Part shown: positions 38,207 through 39,141 of the stretch, one piece after another
How the letters are laid out: every line of letters begins with the position of its first letter
How positions within the stretch are numbered: the stretch's first letter is position 1
Virus record (IMG/VR): IMGVR_UViG_3300043395_002618
Coordinates: 1 to 39,141 of that record
From: a virus
Reading direction: 5' to 3' (one strand)
DNA length: 39,141 bases
Notes under the pieces: model-generated
What the model was told of the DNA's origin: nothing
The model's database searches: none
What the model saw: only the letters and a program-made list of their open reading frames with translations
Made by a program: the position numbers and the translations under genes

Positions 38207-38647
38207 CTAGTCATCCAGCGGCCCTCGGGATTCCGCGCACTTCTGGGCGGCGAGGGCCCGCGCCTCTGCGACGGCAATCCGAGCAGCGCGAAGAACGTGC
38301 CGAGCGTGGTAATACGCAGTCTCCGCCTTAGCCCAGGCCTTTGCCATGGCGGAGTAGTGGGGGGCAGCAGCCAAAGCAGCGCGACATTCAGCAATACCCC
38401 GGTCGAGCTCCTCAATCGTGGGCCATGGGGCTGGCGTGGCGCCAGGCAGGGTGATGGCGTTGCCATCCACCCAGATTTCATCTCCCTGGCGGGGTTCGGC
38501 GGAGAGGGTAAGGGTTGCCTCTTGAAACATCCCGGTGGCGGGGTTGACATGGTCGCCTTGGCCATACCAGGCTCGGCCGTCGGGGGTGGTGTGAATCGCT
38601 CCAGGCTGGCAACTCGCCAGCGGTAAAGCAATGGGGAGAGGGATCAT
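38207..38647 (-). CDS. Hypothetical protein (146 aa)
   Basis: The N-terminal half has a beta-like segment (TPDGRAWYGQGDHVNPATGM, then TLSAEPRQGDEIWVDGNAIT). The second half is a long Ala-rich helix (CRAALAAAPHYSAMAKAWAK, then ARHVLRAARIAVAEARALAA). The first residues could form a weak signal or membrane segment, but the call is uncertain. It lies 40 bases upstream of Gp157. Confidence 0.55.
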   Translation of the reverse strand: MIPLPIALPLASCQPGAIHTTPDGRAWYGQGDHVNPATGMFQEATLTLSAEPRQGDEIWVDGNAITLPGATPAPWPTIEELDRGIAECRAALAAAPHYSAMAKAWAKAETAYYHARHVLRAARIAVAEARALAAQKCAESRGPLDD

Positions 38648-38680
38648 GGTGAAGATGCGGTGAGACAGCGCTGAAAAGGG

Positions 38681-38995
38681 TTAGCCAAAAACTGCTCCTC
38701 TTGCGTCAAATGTAACTTTGATTTTATTCGTATCTGCAATGTGACGCGCTTCAATTAAGGCGTTTCTGACGTACATACCAGCATAACTTTTTAAGTTATC
38801 TGGCAAATCAAGAAACCGGGCCAACCCTTCACCAAAAAGGCGGAGAAGTTCTTTCGGTTTATTTCTGGATTTATCGGCCAGCTGCCATAGGCTGATCACT
38901 TGTTCCCATGTTTCTTTATCTTCTGCAGATTCAAATTGCACTAATCGTTGCGAAATTATTAGAGCGTTGAAGGCTGGGTTAATCCAGTTGGCCAT
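38681..38995 (-). CDS. Hypothetical AT-richer early protein (104 aa)
   Basis: A 104-residue, helical and basic protein (MANWINPAFNALIISQRLVQ, then KELLRLFGEGLARFLDLPDN) from DNA noticeably more AT-rich than its GC-rich neighbours, suggesting recent arrival. No family recognised. A GC-rich 33-base gap follows before the next minus-strand gene. Confidence 0.6.
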   Translation of the reverse strand: MANWINPAFNALIISQRLVQFESAEDKETWEQVISLWQLADKSRNKPKELLRLFGEGLARFLDLPDNLKSYAGMYVRNALIEARHIADTNKIKVTFDARGAVFG

Positions 38996-39036
38996 GGGTG
39001 GTGGGGATAGTGGGGATGCAGTGGGACAGTGCCAGC

Positions 39037-39141
39037 TCAGCCGGCCACGGCAGCCGGGTAGAACCGGGCAAGGAAGCGCTCCAACGCTTCCCGCAGGGCC
39101 GCCAGCGGGGCAAGGATCGGGGCCAGGGCCGGCAGGGGCAT
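39037..39141 (-). CDS. Small protein at right edge (34 aa, possibly truncated)
   Basis: A 34-residue frame (MPLPALAPILAPLAALREAL, then ERFLARFYPAAVAG) starts exactly at the window's last base, so it may be longer upstream. It is an amphipathic, Ala/Leu-rich helix. It is listed because it lies in line with the leftward operon, but it may be noise. Confidence 0.4.
   Translation of the reverse strand: MPLPALAPILAPLAALREALERFLARFYPAAVAG

Noticed and set aside
1-39141. tRNA genes, integrase and attachment sites
   Set aside because: No cloverleaf-like sequence, CCA-bounded hairpins, recombinase catalytic motif or matching direct repeats at the edges were found by reading; a tRNAscan-SE run would settle the tRNA question.

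Overview
This 39.1 kb, GC-rich window is most of the genome of a long-tailed (siphovirus-type) double-stranded DNA phage or prophage. It carries both terminase subunits, portal, scaffold, major capsid, Mu F-like head protein, tail tube, a 1052-residue tape measure, tail tip, fibres and a frameshifted tail chaperone. The protein families (DUF4055 portal, DUF6378, DUF6496, Gp157, primase-helicase with Zn ribbon and Toprim), the base composition and the SD-poor starts suggest a picocyanobacterial host (Synechococcus/Cyanobium-like). That host assignment is an inference from family recall. No integrase, lysogeny repressor, tRNA, CRISPR array, DNA polymerase or recognisable endolysin was found.

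Layout. (1) 1-600: a leftward SF2 helicase, cut by the window edge, diverges from a rightward regulator and replication block. (2) 571-3512: a small ribbon-helix-helix protein behind two perfect 11-bp inverted repeats, then a 902-residue primase-helicase. (3) 3516-3770: thirteen GTTAC/GTAAC boxes around an AT-rich tract, a candidate replication origin. (4) 3786-7816: a cassette-like array of small early genes. Four units start with a near-identical promoter plus GC hairpin (P-modules), and genes inside units are separated by a repeated hairpin (R-hairpins). One gene with its flanking hairpins is duplicated, and another family occurs twice. (5) 7991-11395: DNA packaging genes with small DNA-binding and zinc proteins. 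(6) 11396-13097, minus strand: a lysine/alanine-rich histone-like protein and a DUF6496 protein. (7) 13157-20484: head genes, a sigma-factor-like gene and the tail tube. (8) 20481-21384, minus strand: two head-tail joining or tail-completion candidates. (9) 21431-34719: tape measure, tail tip, fibres, chaperones and small membrane proteins. (10) 39141-34709, minus strand: a tightly coupled leftward operon with Gp157, dCTP deaminase and small proteins.

How it may work together. A nine-base motif, GCAAACTAG (called L-box here), or a one- or two-base variant, stands upstream of structural genes about ten times. It always points the same way as the gene it precedes, including both minus-strand islands, where it forms divergent pairs. 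The structural block also encodes a 188-residue protein with a sigma region 2-like segment and a helix-turn-helix-like tail. It begins with QLNLF, which matches the bacterial sliding-clamp-binding pentapeptide. The combination suggests a phage late-transcription system analogous in logic to T4 gp55 with its clamp, but in a siphovirus and with a different promoter element. This is the most interesting hypothesis in the window. It rests on sequence pattern only.
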